From positions 1-64,000 of the forward strand of contig CAYWYR010000013.1 in assembly GCA_964462685.1 (NCBI GenBank): a stretch of 64,000 nt of DNA. The letters are read 5' to 3'. Numbering within the stretch: the first letter of the stretch is position 1; each line of letters begins with the position of its first letter. This document shows positions 34,749 to 43,887 of the stretch, one piece after another. This DNA is from CAYWYR01 sp964462685 (GTDB taxonomy: Bacteria; Bacteroidota; Ignavibacteria; Kapaibacteriales; UBA2268). The position numbers and the translations under genes are program-made. The notes below the pieces were generated by a model, which had not been told where the DNA came from, did not search any database, and was given only the letters and a program-made list of their open reading frames with translations.

Positions 34749-36875
34749 CTATACTACTAAAGTGTTTTCTGTTTCTGCCTCAAAATCAGGTGAACTTTCA
34801 GTCCCTATTGGTATCGTAATGATAAACGTAGTGCCCTTTCCTTCTTCACTCTCCACTTCTATTGTTCCGCCGTGTCTTTCGATAAATTCCCTTACAAGCA
34901 CCAGCCCGAGCCCGGTACCGTGTTCTTGCCTGGTTCCTGGAGTTGATTTATTATTCCCCACGGTAAACAGATTTTCAATTCTATCCTTCGAAATACCGAT
35001 ACCTGTATCCTTTATTGAAATGGTATATTGATCTTCGATCGCGTCAAAATAAATCGATACTCTACCATTATCAGGCGTATATTTAATAGCGTTACTGATC
35101 AGGTTTCTTATCGCGGTACTCATCATCCCTGCATCGCAGTAAATCTGTGAGTTATCTGGCACATTGGAGTGTATGCTGATATTTTTCTGATCGGCCTGCC
35201 CTTTCAGGGTATCCATTGTATATTTAACGATATCATCAAACCTATTGATCGAAGGATTATAAGGGATCGTGCCCCTTTGGGATTGAGACCATGTAAGCAG
35301 ATCATCTAGAAGTTTCTTCAAGTTGAAAGATGATAATCTCAGTTCATAAAGAAAAGCCTGAATCTCTTTCTTAGTGAACTCCTCATAATTCTCAGATAGC
35401 ATTTCAAGCGATTGCTTAAAGGCTGAAAACGGATTCTTGAGATCATGAGCGATTATAGAGAAAAACTTATCTTTAGTTGCGTTTAGTTGTTTCTGAGCAG
35501 CAAAAGAATCTTGAAGATCCGAGTTCAATATCTCTAATTCCTTTATTAGTTCTCGTCTACGCTTATAGAAGAATAAGAAAGTCATAATAAGAATCACAAG
35601 AAAAAACACAGCTACAAGGCTTCCATAAAACAGGTTCGTTTTTGCTCTGCTTTCAGCTTCCAAAATTTCGATGTTAGCATCCTGCTTGGCTAAATCTATT
35701 TCATAATCATAGCTTTTTATCCTATCGTTAACTAATTCTTCAAGTATTTGCTGTTTACTGCTATAGAATTCATCGTATAGTTCTAGTTTTTTCTCATCTG
35801 AAAGAAATTGTTTGAAAAACAGCATACCTTCAAGTGCGTTTACCATATAGTTTATATATCCAAATTCACGTGATATATCCAACATTCTTTCAAAGTGGTG
35901 AAGAGCTGCTAAGGTATCACTTTTGATAAGGAATGCTTTGGCCAGTGACTCATGGGTGATTATTCTCTCAAGATTGTAGTTTACATTTTTTGAAACCTCC
36001 AGCCCTAATCTACCATAGTATATAGCCGAATCTATATAGGGTTCGTTTAACATTTCCGAATCGTTGCTTCCAGCATCTTTAAAGGTCACAGATGTAAAAC
36101 GAAGCATGCTTGAAAGAAAGAAACTATCTTGATAATCATTGTATTCATATTCATCGAGAACTTTTTTCATTGTTTGGATAGCTTTCCCAGGCTGATCTGT
36201 CTTTAAATATGACAATGGTGTATAACTAAGTGCTCGATAATAATCACGCATATTGCCGAGCTCAAGGTAAATATCTGCGGCCTTCTCTGCATAATCTAAG
36301 GATTTTTTGAAATCTCCCAGCATTCCGTTAGATGTAGATATATTTGTATATGTATGAGCCAATACATCTTTATGCCGTGGTATTTTTATTACAGCTTCAA
36401 CAGCTTCCCCATAATACTCAAGTGATTTCACGAAATTATTTGTCTTTCTGTGGGCGTAACCTATATCGTTCAGACTATAGGCTATGGCTCCATAGTCTTC
36501 AAGTTCGATAGCTACGTCAAGAGCTTTTTTATAATATTTGGTAGCCGTAAAGTAAAATCCTTGATCGAAAAACAGGTTTGCTATTCTGTTGTAAGTTGAC
36601 TGGTGCTGGATACCTACAGGAAAATCATCGTGGATATTTAAAGCTGTATCTCCGTATTGATACCCTCTGTAGGGGTCTAAATGGCGATAGGCGTTTATAT
36701 AATCATTATAAAGATGTAGTAGATTGACATTATCGAGTTTTGTTCTGTCTATTTTGTCCAGACTATCAATAACCCCATTGCGCAAACCTGTGCTGCCTAA
36801 AGGAGGATCATTGGGATCAATAGAATAAACAAATACTGGAAGTATAATTAAAAAAGCGGTAATCGCAAATCGCAT
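34749..36875 (-). CDS. TPR-sensor histidine kinase
   Basis: 708 residues. Signal peptide (ending near VFVYS), a periplasmic region with TPR-like repeats (about 60-330), a membrane helix (about 410-432, LVAVFFLVILIMTFLFFY), then HisKA with the phospho-acceptor in FFSIIAHDLKNPF, and a full HATPase (NLISNAIKYTPDNG N box; IKDTGIGISKDRIENLF G1; GTGLGL G2). This type is common in Bacteroidota for sensing envelope or peptide signals. No receiver gene is next to it; recG lies upstream on the same strand. Confidence 0.92.
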   Translation of the reverse strand: MRFAITAFLIILPVFVYSIDPNDPPLGSTGLRNGVIDSLDKIDRTKLDNVNLLHLYNDYINAYRHLDPYRGYQYGDTALNIHDDFPVGIQHQSTYNRIANLFFDQGFYFTATKYYKKALDVAIELEDYGAIAYSLNDIGYAHRKTNNFVKSLEYYGEAVEAVIKIPRHKDVLAHTYTNISTSNGMLGDFKKSLDYAEKAADIYLELGNMRDYYRALSYTPLSYLKTDQPGKAIQTMKKVLDEYEYNDYQDSFFLSSMLRFTSVTFKDAGSNDSEMLNEPYIDSAIYYGRLGLEVSKNVNYNLERIITHESLAKAFLIKSDTLAALHHFERMLDISREFGYINYMVNALEGMLFFKQFLSDEKKLELYDEFYSSKQQILEELVNDRIKSYDYEIDLAKQDANIEILEAESRAKTNLFYGSLVAVFFLVILIMTFLFFYKRRRELIKELEILNSDLQDSFAAQKQLNATKDKFFSIIAHDLKNPFSAFKQSLEMLSENYEEFTKKEIQAFLYELRLSSFNLKKLLDDLLTWSQSQRGTIPYNPSINRFDDIVKYTMDTLKGQADQKNISIHSNVPDNSQIYCDAGMMSTAIRNLISNAIKYTPDNGRVSIYFDAIEDQYTISIKDTGIGISKDRIENLFTVGNNKSTPGTRQEHGTGLGLVLVREFIERHGGTIEVESEEGKGTTFIITIPIGTESSPDFEAETENTLVV

Positions 36876-36926
36876 CTTCAGCTTTCTTTGTGGATATAAT
36901 TTGGTAAGATATCGAAATTATTTCAG

Positions 36927-39176
36927 CTAAGCAATATCAATTTTACTATTCCCGGAAATAGAGGTGATTTTTTCAATATATGGCTGGTATTCGCTATAAC
37001 TTTTAGCATTATTATAGATTTCCGCTACATCGTTTCTAGCGTTTTGGATTATCTCTAAATCGCTTTTAAGGTCTATGAACTTGAAATTCGGCATCCCGGA
37101 CTGCCTCACCCCGAGAATATCCCCTGGGCCTCTGAGTTCAAGGTCTTTCTCTGATATATAAAAACCGTCGTTGGATTCCTCCATAACTCTAAGCCTTTGC
37201 TTGGCAGTCGGTTCTTCAATATTCTCATTGTTTGTGAATAGACTGCTGTTTTTATCTGTACTTATGTTTTTTTCATGGGTAATGAGATAGCAGTAGGACT
37301 GTAAGTCACTCCTGCCGACCCTACCGCGCAACTGGTGGAGCTGAGATAGACCGAATCTTTCGGCATGGTTGATAATCATCACCGTGGCCTCGGTAATATC
37401 TATCCCCACTTCTATAACGGTAGTAGATATCAGCACATCGAATTCCCCTTTCTTGAAGGCTTTCATAATAGTGTCTTTCTCCTCTGAGCTCATCCTACCA
37501 TGCAATACCTTTGTCTTATCTGAACCGAATACCGATGAAACATCTTCGAATGCTTTTTCCACTGATACCAGATCAAGTTTATCGCTATCTTCCACCAATG
37601 GATAAAGCATGAAAATCTTATGTCCATTTCTGATCTCATTTTTACAGAACTGATAAACTTCTGCCCTACTACCCTCAGATACAACTTGGGTAATGATAGG
37701 TTTTCGGTTGCTGGGTTTAGTCTTGATAAATGATAGATCAAGATCGCCATATGCAGATAGAGATATTGTTCTCGGTATCGGGGTGGCAGACATTAGAAGG
37801 GTGTGAGGTTCAAACTCCTTTTCGCCAGAGAGGCTATTCTTCTGTAAAGATTCCTTAGCCATTGATTTGAGCGTCGCTCGCTGTTCGACCCCGAATCTAT
37901 GCTGCTCGTCAATTACGATATATGCCAATCTACTGTATTTTACTTTTTCCTGAAATAGTGCATGCGTTCCTATAATAATATCAGCTTGCCCTGAAGCTAC
38001 CGCCGAGTGGGACTTTCTCTTGTTCTTGGCCTTGATACCACCTGTCAGAAGTTCGACTCCAATATCGGTATCTCTCAGGTAACCGAGAAAGGATTTATAA
38101 TGCTGTTCAGCTAGAATCTCAGTAGGCGCCAGAAGTATGGACTGATAGCCGCTATCGGTTGCCATAAGCATAGTAAGAAGCGCGACCAGAGTCTTGCCCG
38201 CCCCAACGTCCCCTTGAAGCAATCTATTCATAGGTTTACCTTTTTTCAGATCTGCACCTATCTCTCTCAATACTTTTTTCTGGTCTGATGTAAGCTCAAA
38301 AGGAAGAGCATCATAAACCTTTCTGGCTGTGGCGCTTGCTGGCTCTACAACAGGGGCTTGAGTAGATATTTTGGAAATAGAGTTATGCTTCAATACCAAT
38401 AAGAAATCAAAAATCTCCTGATATTTGAATCTTTTTACAGACCTTTCAAGAGAATCAGAATCATCCGGAAAATGCATATTCCGAATCGAGTAGGATAAAT
38501 GGGACAGATCCCTAATAGCAAGTAATCCCGCTGGAAAGTCATCTTTTATATCAGCAATAAGTGAATCTATTACTGCTTTTATCAGCTTCTGAAGGTAAAG
38601 GTTCGTGAGCCCTGCTTTTGTCATAGACTCCTTCAAATGATATCTTGGCATTAGTTTATCACTCGACTCCGAGTCGCCTTTTTCATCTGGCTCCGCGGAA
38701 TCACTTATCGAACCGATTTCATCTTTAGTCGCTAATCTATAATTAGGGTGAGCGAGCTGTAGCCCATATTTTGTTTTGGTCGGTTTGCCGGTAAAAGTAT
38801 AATACCCGTCTTTTTTCAGCGCAGTTTTGTGATAGGCAGCTCTATTGAAAAACACCGCTTCAGCCCTGTTTGATAAGCCATCCTTTATAGTTGCGGCAAC
38901 CATACTTCTGCCGCCTCTGAGCCGCCTTTCATTTACGGTAGCCACCCTCGCGGTTATCACTATTTCTTTTTTTTCCCATTCACTGTTTTCAAGCTTTTGG
39001 GCTATGTCTTTAAAGCTATCTTGTTTTGATTTGGCGGTATGGCCTATGGGAAAGTAGTAAAGCAGGTCACGTGCTGTATAAATATTCTCTTTGTTTAGAA
39101 TGTTGGCACGGTGCGGACCTATACCAGGAAGGTAAGTGATATCTGTATCGGGCGCTATATCTAATTTGGCTGCCAG
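36927..39176 (-). CDS. recG: ATP-dependent DNA helicase RecG (non-standard start codon)
   Basis: RecG reverses stalled replication forks. Walker A GDVGAGKT, motif II IDEQHRFG, helicase C-terminal motifs (STTVIEVGID, HQLRGRVGR) and the wedge OB domain are present. The conserved N-terminus (ITYLPGIGPHRANIL, with ARDLLYYFP) lies upstream of the only standard start (GTG 38960). The frame runs open from TAA at 39189-39191 with no ATG, GTG or TTG before 38960. I take CTG 39176 (reads as MAAKLDIAPD); ATT 39182 is the alternative. Length 749, slightly long because of an acidic insert near residue 160-190. Confidence 0.88.
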   Translation of the reverse strand: MAAKLDIAPDTDITYLPGIGPHRANILNKENIYTARDLLYYFPIGHTAKSKQDSFKDIAQKLENSEWEKKEIVITARVATVNERRLRGGRSMVAATIKDGLSNRAEAVFFNRAAYHKTALKKDGYYTFTGKPTKTKYGLQLAHPNYRLATKDEIGSISDSAEPDEKGDSESSDKLMPRYHLKESMTKAGLTNLYLQKLIKAVIDSLIADIKDDFPAGLLAIRDLSHLSYSIRNMHFPDDSDSLERSVKRFKYQEIFDFLLVLKHNSISKISTQAPVVEPASATARKVYDALPFELTSDQKKVLREIGADLKKGKPMNRLLQGDVGAGKTLVALLTMLMATDSGYQSILLAPTEILAEQHYKSFLGYLRDTDIGVELLTGGIKAKNKRKSHSAVASGQADIIIGTHALFQEKVKYSRLAYIVIDEQHRFGVEQRATLKSMAKESLQKNSLSGEKEFEPHTLLMSATPIPRTISLSAYGDLDLSFIKTKPSNRKPIITQVVSEGSRAEVYQFCKNEIRNGHKIFMLYPLVEDSDKLDLVSVEKAFEDVSSVFGSDKTKVLHGRMSSEEKDTIMKAFKKGEFDVLISTTVIEVGIDITEATVMIINHAERFGLSQLHQLRGRVGRSDLQSYCYLITHEKNISTDKNSSLFTNNENIEEPTAKQRLRVMEESNDGFYISEKDLELRGPGDILGVRQSGMPNFKFIDLKSDLEIIQNARNDVAEIYNNAKSYSEYQPYIEKITSISGNSKIDIA

Positions 39177-39197
39177 TAAAATCGAGTATTAATTATA

Positions 39198-39746
39198 TCA
39201 ATCCTGAATATCACCTAGATATGAATAGACTTTATTCTTTTCACTCTGTGATAACTCTATTTCATTCAAAATGAAAAGAAGAGCGTTTTCAAGGATTTCT
39301 CTATCGTAATTTTTAGACTGTTCAGGATATACTTTGAGTATTTTTTTCAAAGCCACCTCCGCATCCTCGCCTTTACCTAAGAAAAAAGGCATATGATAGC
39401 AGGTAGAGCCATATATAAAAAGCGATTCAAGGTTGTCAGGGTCTTTTTTCAGTCCGCTTTCCATTATCTCTATGCCTTTATTAGCATACTCTAGTTTTGA
39501 GCCAGGCCAAAGAACATGCAACGCCCTCATAGCCGTTAGCGAGCCGATATAAATATCAGAAACACCCTCGTACCTTTTATTCTTTTTTACATTAGAGAAA
39601 TACTGTTCAGCAATATCTATAAAATCACCGTTCTCAACAGCTTTATAGTATTCCTTTCTGGCTTTTTCAAGAGGATCGTTTGATAGACTTGGGGTTGCTG
39701 ACGCAATGCAAAAAGACATTACAAATGTCAAAAATAAACTTTTCAT
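39198..39746 (-). CDS. Small exported TPR-like protein
   Basis: 182 residues with a signal peptide (MKSLFLTFVMSFCIASA). The mature part has TPR-like helices (KLEYANKGIEIMESGLKKDPDNLESLFIYGSTCYH; DAEVALKKILKVYP). No known specific role. It sits between crtYcd (14 nt) and recG (about 16 nt), so it belongs to the crtZ-crtYcd-recG transcript. Confidence 0.75.
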   Translation of the reverse strand: MKSLFLTFVMSFCIASATPSLSNDPLEKARKEYYKAVENGDFIDIAEQYFSNVKKNKRYEGVSDIYIGSLTAMRALHVLWPGSKLEYANKGIEIMESGLKKDPDNLESLFIYGSTCYHMPFFLGKGEDAEVALKKILKVYPEQSKNYDREILENALLFILNEIELSQSEKNKVYSYLGDIQD

Positions 39747-39759
39747 AAAATAAATATAC

Positions 39760-40497
39760 TTAATCTCTACTAAGTGAACCGACCGAACTACTCCTTTTGC
39801 TACGCTCCGAAATATACAATTCGTTACCTACCTCGCCTTTATCTCTATCACTGATATAATAACCGCAAACCAAAAGAAGTAGCAACATCCCATAGAACCC
39901 GTCTTCAAAAGGAATAGTACCTAATCGGAAATCCATATTCTGCTCGTTATCATATAATACGACTGGCATTGCCGTCAGGATACCATTGACGATAAAAAAA
40001 GGTATCAAGCATATAGCCCAACCAATGTAGAATTTACCCAGCCATTTTGCTTTTTCAATAAATTCGAAATAAACGAGAGTTACAGTTAGAAGCGAAAAAG
40101 TGGTAAGCGTATAAATTCTATCATGAAAAATGACTATCAAGGGAAGGAGTACCGCTATTAGTGCAAGTGAGACAGGAGTAGAGTTAACGTTTTTGCCTTT
40201 CATGAAATAAAAGACATTTTCAATGATAAACACACAGGCAAAAGGCACACAAACAAAGAACATCCATTCTTCAATCGGTAGCCCCAACAGAGTAGGACCG
40301 AGAAAGTAATCCGGATTGAATGACCAAATACCTCTGGCTGTGAATATCACATCCCAAATTATAAAAAACAAGGCCGGGAGTGTTACAGATAAAAAAAATC
40401 TTTTCCAGTTCGAGAAAAAGTTGATCTTCTTCTCAAAACTCATTATGGCTGGCCCCAATAAGGTAAACAGCATAAGCGCCATGTAAAGCCAAGTCAT
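39760..40497 (-). CDS. crtYcd: Lycopene beta-cyclase, fused CrtYcd type
   Basis: An integral-membrane cyclase that makes beta-ionone rings on lycopene. 245 residues hold both lycopene cyclase domains, each three helices: the first with FFIIWDVIFTARGIWSFNPDY and LPIEEWMFF, the second ending in LGTIPFEDGFYGMLLLL. The EEW and (F/P)ED motifs are typical. Overlaps crtZ by 4 nt. The domain is homologous to the fold of the CarR anti-sigma of Myxococcus, but here it carries the enzyme signatures. Confidence 0.9.
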   Translation of the reverse strand: MTWLYMALMLFTLLGPAIMSFEKKINFFSNWKRFFLSVTLPALFFIIWDVIFTARGIWSFNPDYFLGPTLLGLPIEEWMFFVCVPFACVFIIENVFYFMKGKNVNSTPVSLALIAVLLPLIVIFHDRIYTLTTFSLLTVTLVYFEFIEKAKWLGKFYIGWAICLIPFFIVNGILTAMPVVLYDNEQNMDFRLGTIPFEDGFYGMLLLLLVCGYYISDRDKGEVGNELYISERSKRSSSVGSLSRD

Positions 40498-40994
40498 GCT
40501 TTTTGGCCTTCTTTATTGACCTTGTTCATACTTTTCAAGTACTTAGGGTTAAATACCAGCAAACCGAATGACTCTCCATCTTCCTTTCCAATATGCTTAT
40601 GGTGAGCTTTATGAGCTCTTTCAATCGCTGCGAAATAGTTTTTCAGCGGCAGGGTGAACATAGCTTTTCTTAGCTTAGGGAATCTACGGTGAACCAGCAC
40701 TTCGTGGAATAAAAAATAGATCAGCCCATAGATAAGAATACCTGAACCCATCCCCAATAGAAAGGGATTTACAAATATCGCACCGAACATAAACCCGAGC
40801 CAGCTAGGCACAGCAAAGATCAAGAAGAAGTAATCGTTTTTCTGAAAGAAACCTTTATCTACTTTGTGGTGGTCCTCATGCAAAAACCAAAGGAAACCGT
40901 GCATCATATACTTATGTGCCCACCATGCCACAAACTCCATCGCCACGGCGAAAAACAGAGTAGATAGGATATATATGCCAATGAAGTCGTTCAT
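40494..40994 (-). CDS. crtZ: Beta-carotene hydroxylase CrtZ
   Basis: A membrane di-iron hydroxylase that adds 3-OH to beta-ionone rings. 166 residues with the three His clusters: HKYMMHGFLWFLHEDHH, HEVLVHRR and HKAHHKH, within a helical fold. First gene of the crtZ-crtYcd-TPR-recG unit. Transcribed away from the ECF sigma gene 173 nt upstream. Confidence 0.93.
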   Translation of the reverse strand: MNDFIGIYILSTLFFAVAMEFVAWWAHKYMMHGFLWFLHEDHHKVDKGFFQKNDYFFLIFAVPSWLGFMFGAIFVNPFLLGMGSGILIYGLIYFLFHEVLVHRRFPKLRKAMFTLPLKNYFAAIERAHKAHHKHIGKEDGESFGLLVFNPKYLKSMNKVNKEGQKA

Positions 40995-41167
40995 ATCGCA
41001 TCAGAAAAATAGTTCAATTTCAATTTATATAATATACCTGCATTTATCATAAACGTCGGCATTTTCCGATTATTCACAAAACAACAGAGTGCTACGTATA
41101 TAAAAGTGTGACAAAACGGCGTTTCGACTGTTATTATATATAATCAAAGCAAATCAGTATTGCCTAT

Positions 41168-41728
41168 ATGCCTGACTACAAAGATATGGACGATTTTAGA
41201 CTCTGGAAGGAATTCCGGGAGTCCGCCCAGTATCAAGAAGTCTTTGCACATATATACGATCGGCACAGCACAGTTGTTTATTCCTATTGCCTGAAGATTT
41301 TGGACTCTGCGGAAGCGGCACAGGACATCTTACAAGATGTTTTTACAAAGCTGTTTGAAAAACGCCAGACATATCAGGAAATGACAAATCTTCAGGGCTT
41401 TTTGATAAGGATAGCAAGAAATTACTGTCTGAACGCAAAGGCCAAGAAAATTGATAGGACTGATATCGAGGATGTGGTTATACCCCATTATGACAGCCCC
41501 TATTATAAGAAACAGCTCCGGGAAATACTTGACATGGCTATACAGGAGCTAAGAGACGAGTACAAGGAACCTCTGATCCTAAAGGAATACATGAATATGT
41601 CCTACAAGGAGATAGCGGAAGTACTTGATACATCCCTTGCGAAAGTCAGGGTCAGGATTTTCAGAGCGAAAAAGAAATTAAAAGAAAAACTCAGTCCTTA
41701 CTTGAAGGAACTTGATTCTATTGAATAG
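41168..41728 (+). CDS. ECF-type RNA polymerase sigma factor, partner of the dual-membrane anti-sigma protein
   Basis: 186 residues with region 2 (HIYDRHSTVVYSYCLKILDSAEAAQDILQDVFTKLFEKRQTY, NLQGFLIRIARNYCLN) and region 4 (LRDEYKEPLILKEYMNMSYKEIAEVLDTSLAKVRVRIFRAKKKLKEKL). No extra domains. It precedes by 32 nt an anti-sigma-like gene. A GTGTGACAAAACGG sequence near 41107 resembles ECF -35 elements, but the -10 is not convincing. Divergent from crtZ, so the gap may hold promoters in both directions. Confidence 0.93.
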   Translation: MPDYKDMDDFRLWKEFRESAQYQEVFAHIYDRHSTVVYSYCLKILDSAEAAQDILQDVFTKLFEKRQTYQEMTNLQGFLIRIARNYCLNAKAKKIDRTDIEDVVIPHYDSPYYKKQLREILDMAIQELRDEYKEPLILKEYMNMSYKEIAEVLDTSLAKVRVRIFRAKKKLKEKLSPYLKELDSIE

Positions 41729-41760
41729 ATCAAAACCTGAGAGAAATGGAAGGATAAAAT

Positions 41761-43047
41761 ATGGATATGAACTTAAACAGTTTCCAATTAGGGAACAGCG
41801 AAAAAATCAGTGCTTTACTCGATGGTGAGCTAATGCAGGAAGAAGTGGGCGATCTGTTTCTCGACCTGCATAACGACCCGTCACTTCGAGAAGAGCTTTT
41901 CGATGACATACAGCTGCGCAATTTAGCACCCAAAACACTAACCCAGCCGCCTGTAGCTGTGAAGGAAGATATCCTTTCGGCAATAGCTGTAAACGCTACT
42001 ACAGGTACACCTGTTCTGCTGGAAAACAGCCTTCTTGCTGGGATAATATCTTCTGTTATGATTATCGCTGGAATTTGGGCGGGGAGTAATTATCAGAATA
42101 ATGATTTTGCGATCTTCGAATCTTCAAACGTCGGATCTGGGATATTATCGCAAAGCGATGAAGTTATCGATTTTGTATTGATGGACATTCCCCCGGAACC
42201 AGATAAAGTTACGATTCTCAATGATAATGCATCTGCTAACGAAGCGAATTATCCCAAAGCCAGCTCCAGCAACGGATATTCATCAAGCAACAATTTACCC
42301 AGTAACTTATCCAGAAGCTTATATGGTACGGATGCAGAGCAAAAACAAGAAAGTGCAAGTTTGAACACGGATAAGGGTTCTGAGACTATTTTTGAAACTT
42401 CACCAACTTCAACAAAACCTTTTCCGCAAAAAATCTCAATGGCAGATCTGGGCGGTACAAAGGTTATTTACGGTGGAGAAAGTGCATTGCTTACTAAAAG
42501 TTCAGCTTTTGAAAAGTTTACACCTATCTCTACTACTGACTTTGATCTGACCGGGAGTATCGATTTACCTATAATGTTTACAATCAGAGGTTTTAGTGCG
42601 GCGCAAAACGTAGATGTAGATGTTAACCGAGGATCAATCCCCGCCATTAATAATTTTGCTATAGGGGCATTATATAAGGTTGATGATAACTGGTCACTAG
42701 GGTTAGAAATCGGACAAGAAGATTACAATCAGCGGTTTGAGGGAATTGATAAAAACGACCGTGTATTTTACCAACAAGTACTGACAGCTCTGTGGGGTGG
42801 CGCATCGCTTAGATATGACAGTGGAAAAATCATAGGCGATAATATATCAATGTACTCTCAAGCCTTTGTAGGCGGAACACAGGTCGGCGCCATCGGCAGG
42901 GTTGGCACTGGTCTCGGGTTTAAGATATCGGACAAAATGGATATGAATTTAGGGGTAGAACTTAATAATCTATTCTATAGGCATCAGGAGAACAACTTTA
43001 ATACCACAAAGTACGGCGTGATGTACGGATTTACATATACACCATAA
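41761..43047 (+). CDS. Predicted dual-membrane anti-sigma factor (anti-sigma domain + TM helix + linker + outer-membrane barrel)
   Basis: 428 residues in an unusual order. Residues 10-60: a small cytoplasmic anti-sigma-like helical domain (KISALLDGELMQEEVGDL), as in RseA/RsiW-type proteins. Residues 88-107: one membrane helix. Residues 110-245: a Ser/Asn/Gln-rich, probably disordered linker long enough to cross the periplasm. Residues 265-428: amphipathic strands (LGLEIGQE, ALWGGASLRYDS, MYSQAFVGG, VGTGLGFKIS, LGVELNNLFY, YGVMYGFTYTP) like an eight-strand outer-membrane barrel. I see no signal peptide other than the TM helix. This matches the dual membrane-spanning anti-sigma (Dma) design reported in Bacteroides. 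Adjacent to its ECF sigma gene. Topology is inferred. Confidence 0.75.
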   Translation: MDMNLNSFQLGNSEKISALLDGELMQEEVGDLFLDLHNDPSLREELFDDIQLRNLAPKTLTQPPVAVKEDILSAIAVNATTGTPVLLENSLLAGIISSVMIIAGIWAGSNYQNNDFAIFESSNVGSGILSQSDEVIDFVLMDIPPEPDKVTILNDNASANEANYPKASSSNGYSSSNNLPSNLSRSLYGTDAEQKQESASLNTDKGSETIFETSPTSTKPFPQKISMADLGGTKVIYGGESALLTKSSAFEKFTPISTTDFDLTGSIDLPIMFTIRGFSAAQNVDVDVNRGSIPAINNFAIGALYKVDDNWSLGLEIGQEDYNQRFEGIDKNDRVFYQQVLTALWGGASLRYDSGKIIGDNISMYSQAFVGGTQVGAIGRVGTGLGFKISDKMDMNLGVELNNLFYRHQENNFNTTKYGVMYGFTYTP

Positions 43048-43058
43048 AAGTTTAGGAA

Positions 43059-43871
43059 TTGAAAATACAAAAAATAATAAAGCCCTACTTTCTATCTCTT
43101 CTCGCTTGTACTATGGCATTGATCTCTTGTGAATCACCTGCCGATGTAGAGGCTGATAGAGATGTTATACGAGAGTATGACCCCTCTCTTACTGGCGAGA
43201 GGCTGAGGATCGACGGTGCACAGAATCTTAATCTAGGTAATTATAACGCAGATACAACCAGCATAGCTTATACATTCAAGATAATAAATATATCAGGTGA
43301 GGGATATACTTTAGATAGTTTGAAATTTACAGGTGATTTTATTCCTTCACAATCCAACTCATATTATATAGAATATCCCGAACTGCCATATAAAATGGCA
43401 TCATCGGGTTCCGAAGCTAGTTTCGAAATCAAAATAATCAAGAATCTGCCGATGAGAATCGAAGAAATAACCGGCCTAAAAACGGTACCGTTTGTTCTTT
43501 ACGGCTCTATCGATTCTCTTGAGTTTAATTTCAACTACTACTTACCACCGGTGATATTTGATTATACACCATACAGGGAAACTGTACTCAATGCTAATAT
43601 ACCAATCAGAATTAGCCTGTATAACTTTGGTACTAATTCTATTTGGCTAAGCACGCCAAGGATCGAATCTGAAACGACACAGCAATTATCGTTAATGCAG
43701 GACCAGGTTTTTCCTATGAGGATTGATCCTATCGGTGCCAGTAATATAATTTATATCTTCCGCCCCAACACAATAGGGTTAAAAGAATATGATATTGAAA
43801 TGCCTCTTAATATCAACCATCCCAACGTCCCTAATAAAATTGATTTGCAGTTTGATGTAAAATCGCAATAG
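43059..43871 (+). CDS. Putative lipoprotein with Ig-like fold
   Basis: 270 residues from TTG 43059. Lipobox LISC (Cys 24). The mature part is beta-rich with the pattern of choice-of-anchor / DUF1573-like Ig domains (YTLDSLKFTGDF; FNYYLPPVIF). 12 nt after the anti-sigma/barrel gene, so it may be a third member of that sensing unit, e.g. an outer-membrane partner of the barrel. Function not known. Confidence 0.7.
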   Translation: MKIQKIIKPYFLSLLACTMALISCESPADVEADRDVIREYDPSLTGERLRIDGAQNLNLGNYNADTTSIAYTFKIINISGEGYTLDSLKFTGDFIPSQSNSYYIEYPELPYKMASSGSEASFEIKIIKNLPMRIEEITGLKTVPFVLYGSIDSLEFNFNYYLPPVIFDYTPYRETVLNANIPIRISLYNFGTNSIWLSTPRIESETTQQLSLMQDQVFPMRIDPIGASNIIYIFRPNTIGLKEYDIEMPLNINHPNVPNKIDLQFDVKSQ

Positions 43872-43887
43872 CTTGTATATTGCATAC

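Noticed and set aside
39760..40497. CarR-like anti-sigma rather than lycopene cyclase
   Set aside because: Both cyclase domains retain the catalytic-type motifs (LPIEEW, IPFEDGFYG) and the gene is coupled to crtZ; the neighbouring sigma gene has its own anti-sigma.
41100..41150. ECF-type promoter GTGTGACAAAACGG before the sigma gene
   Set aside because: A -10 element at correct distance is not evident, so it was only mentioned in the sigma entry.
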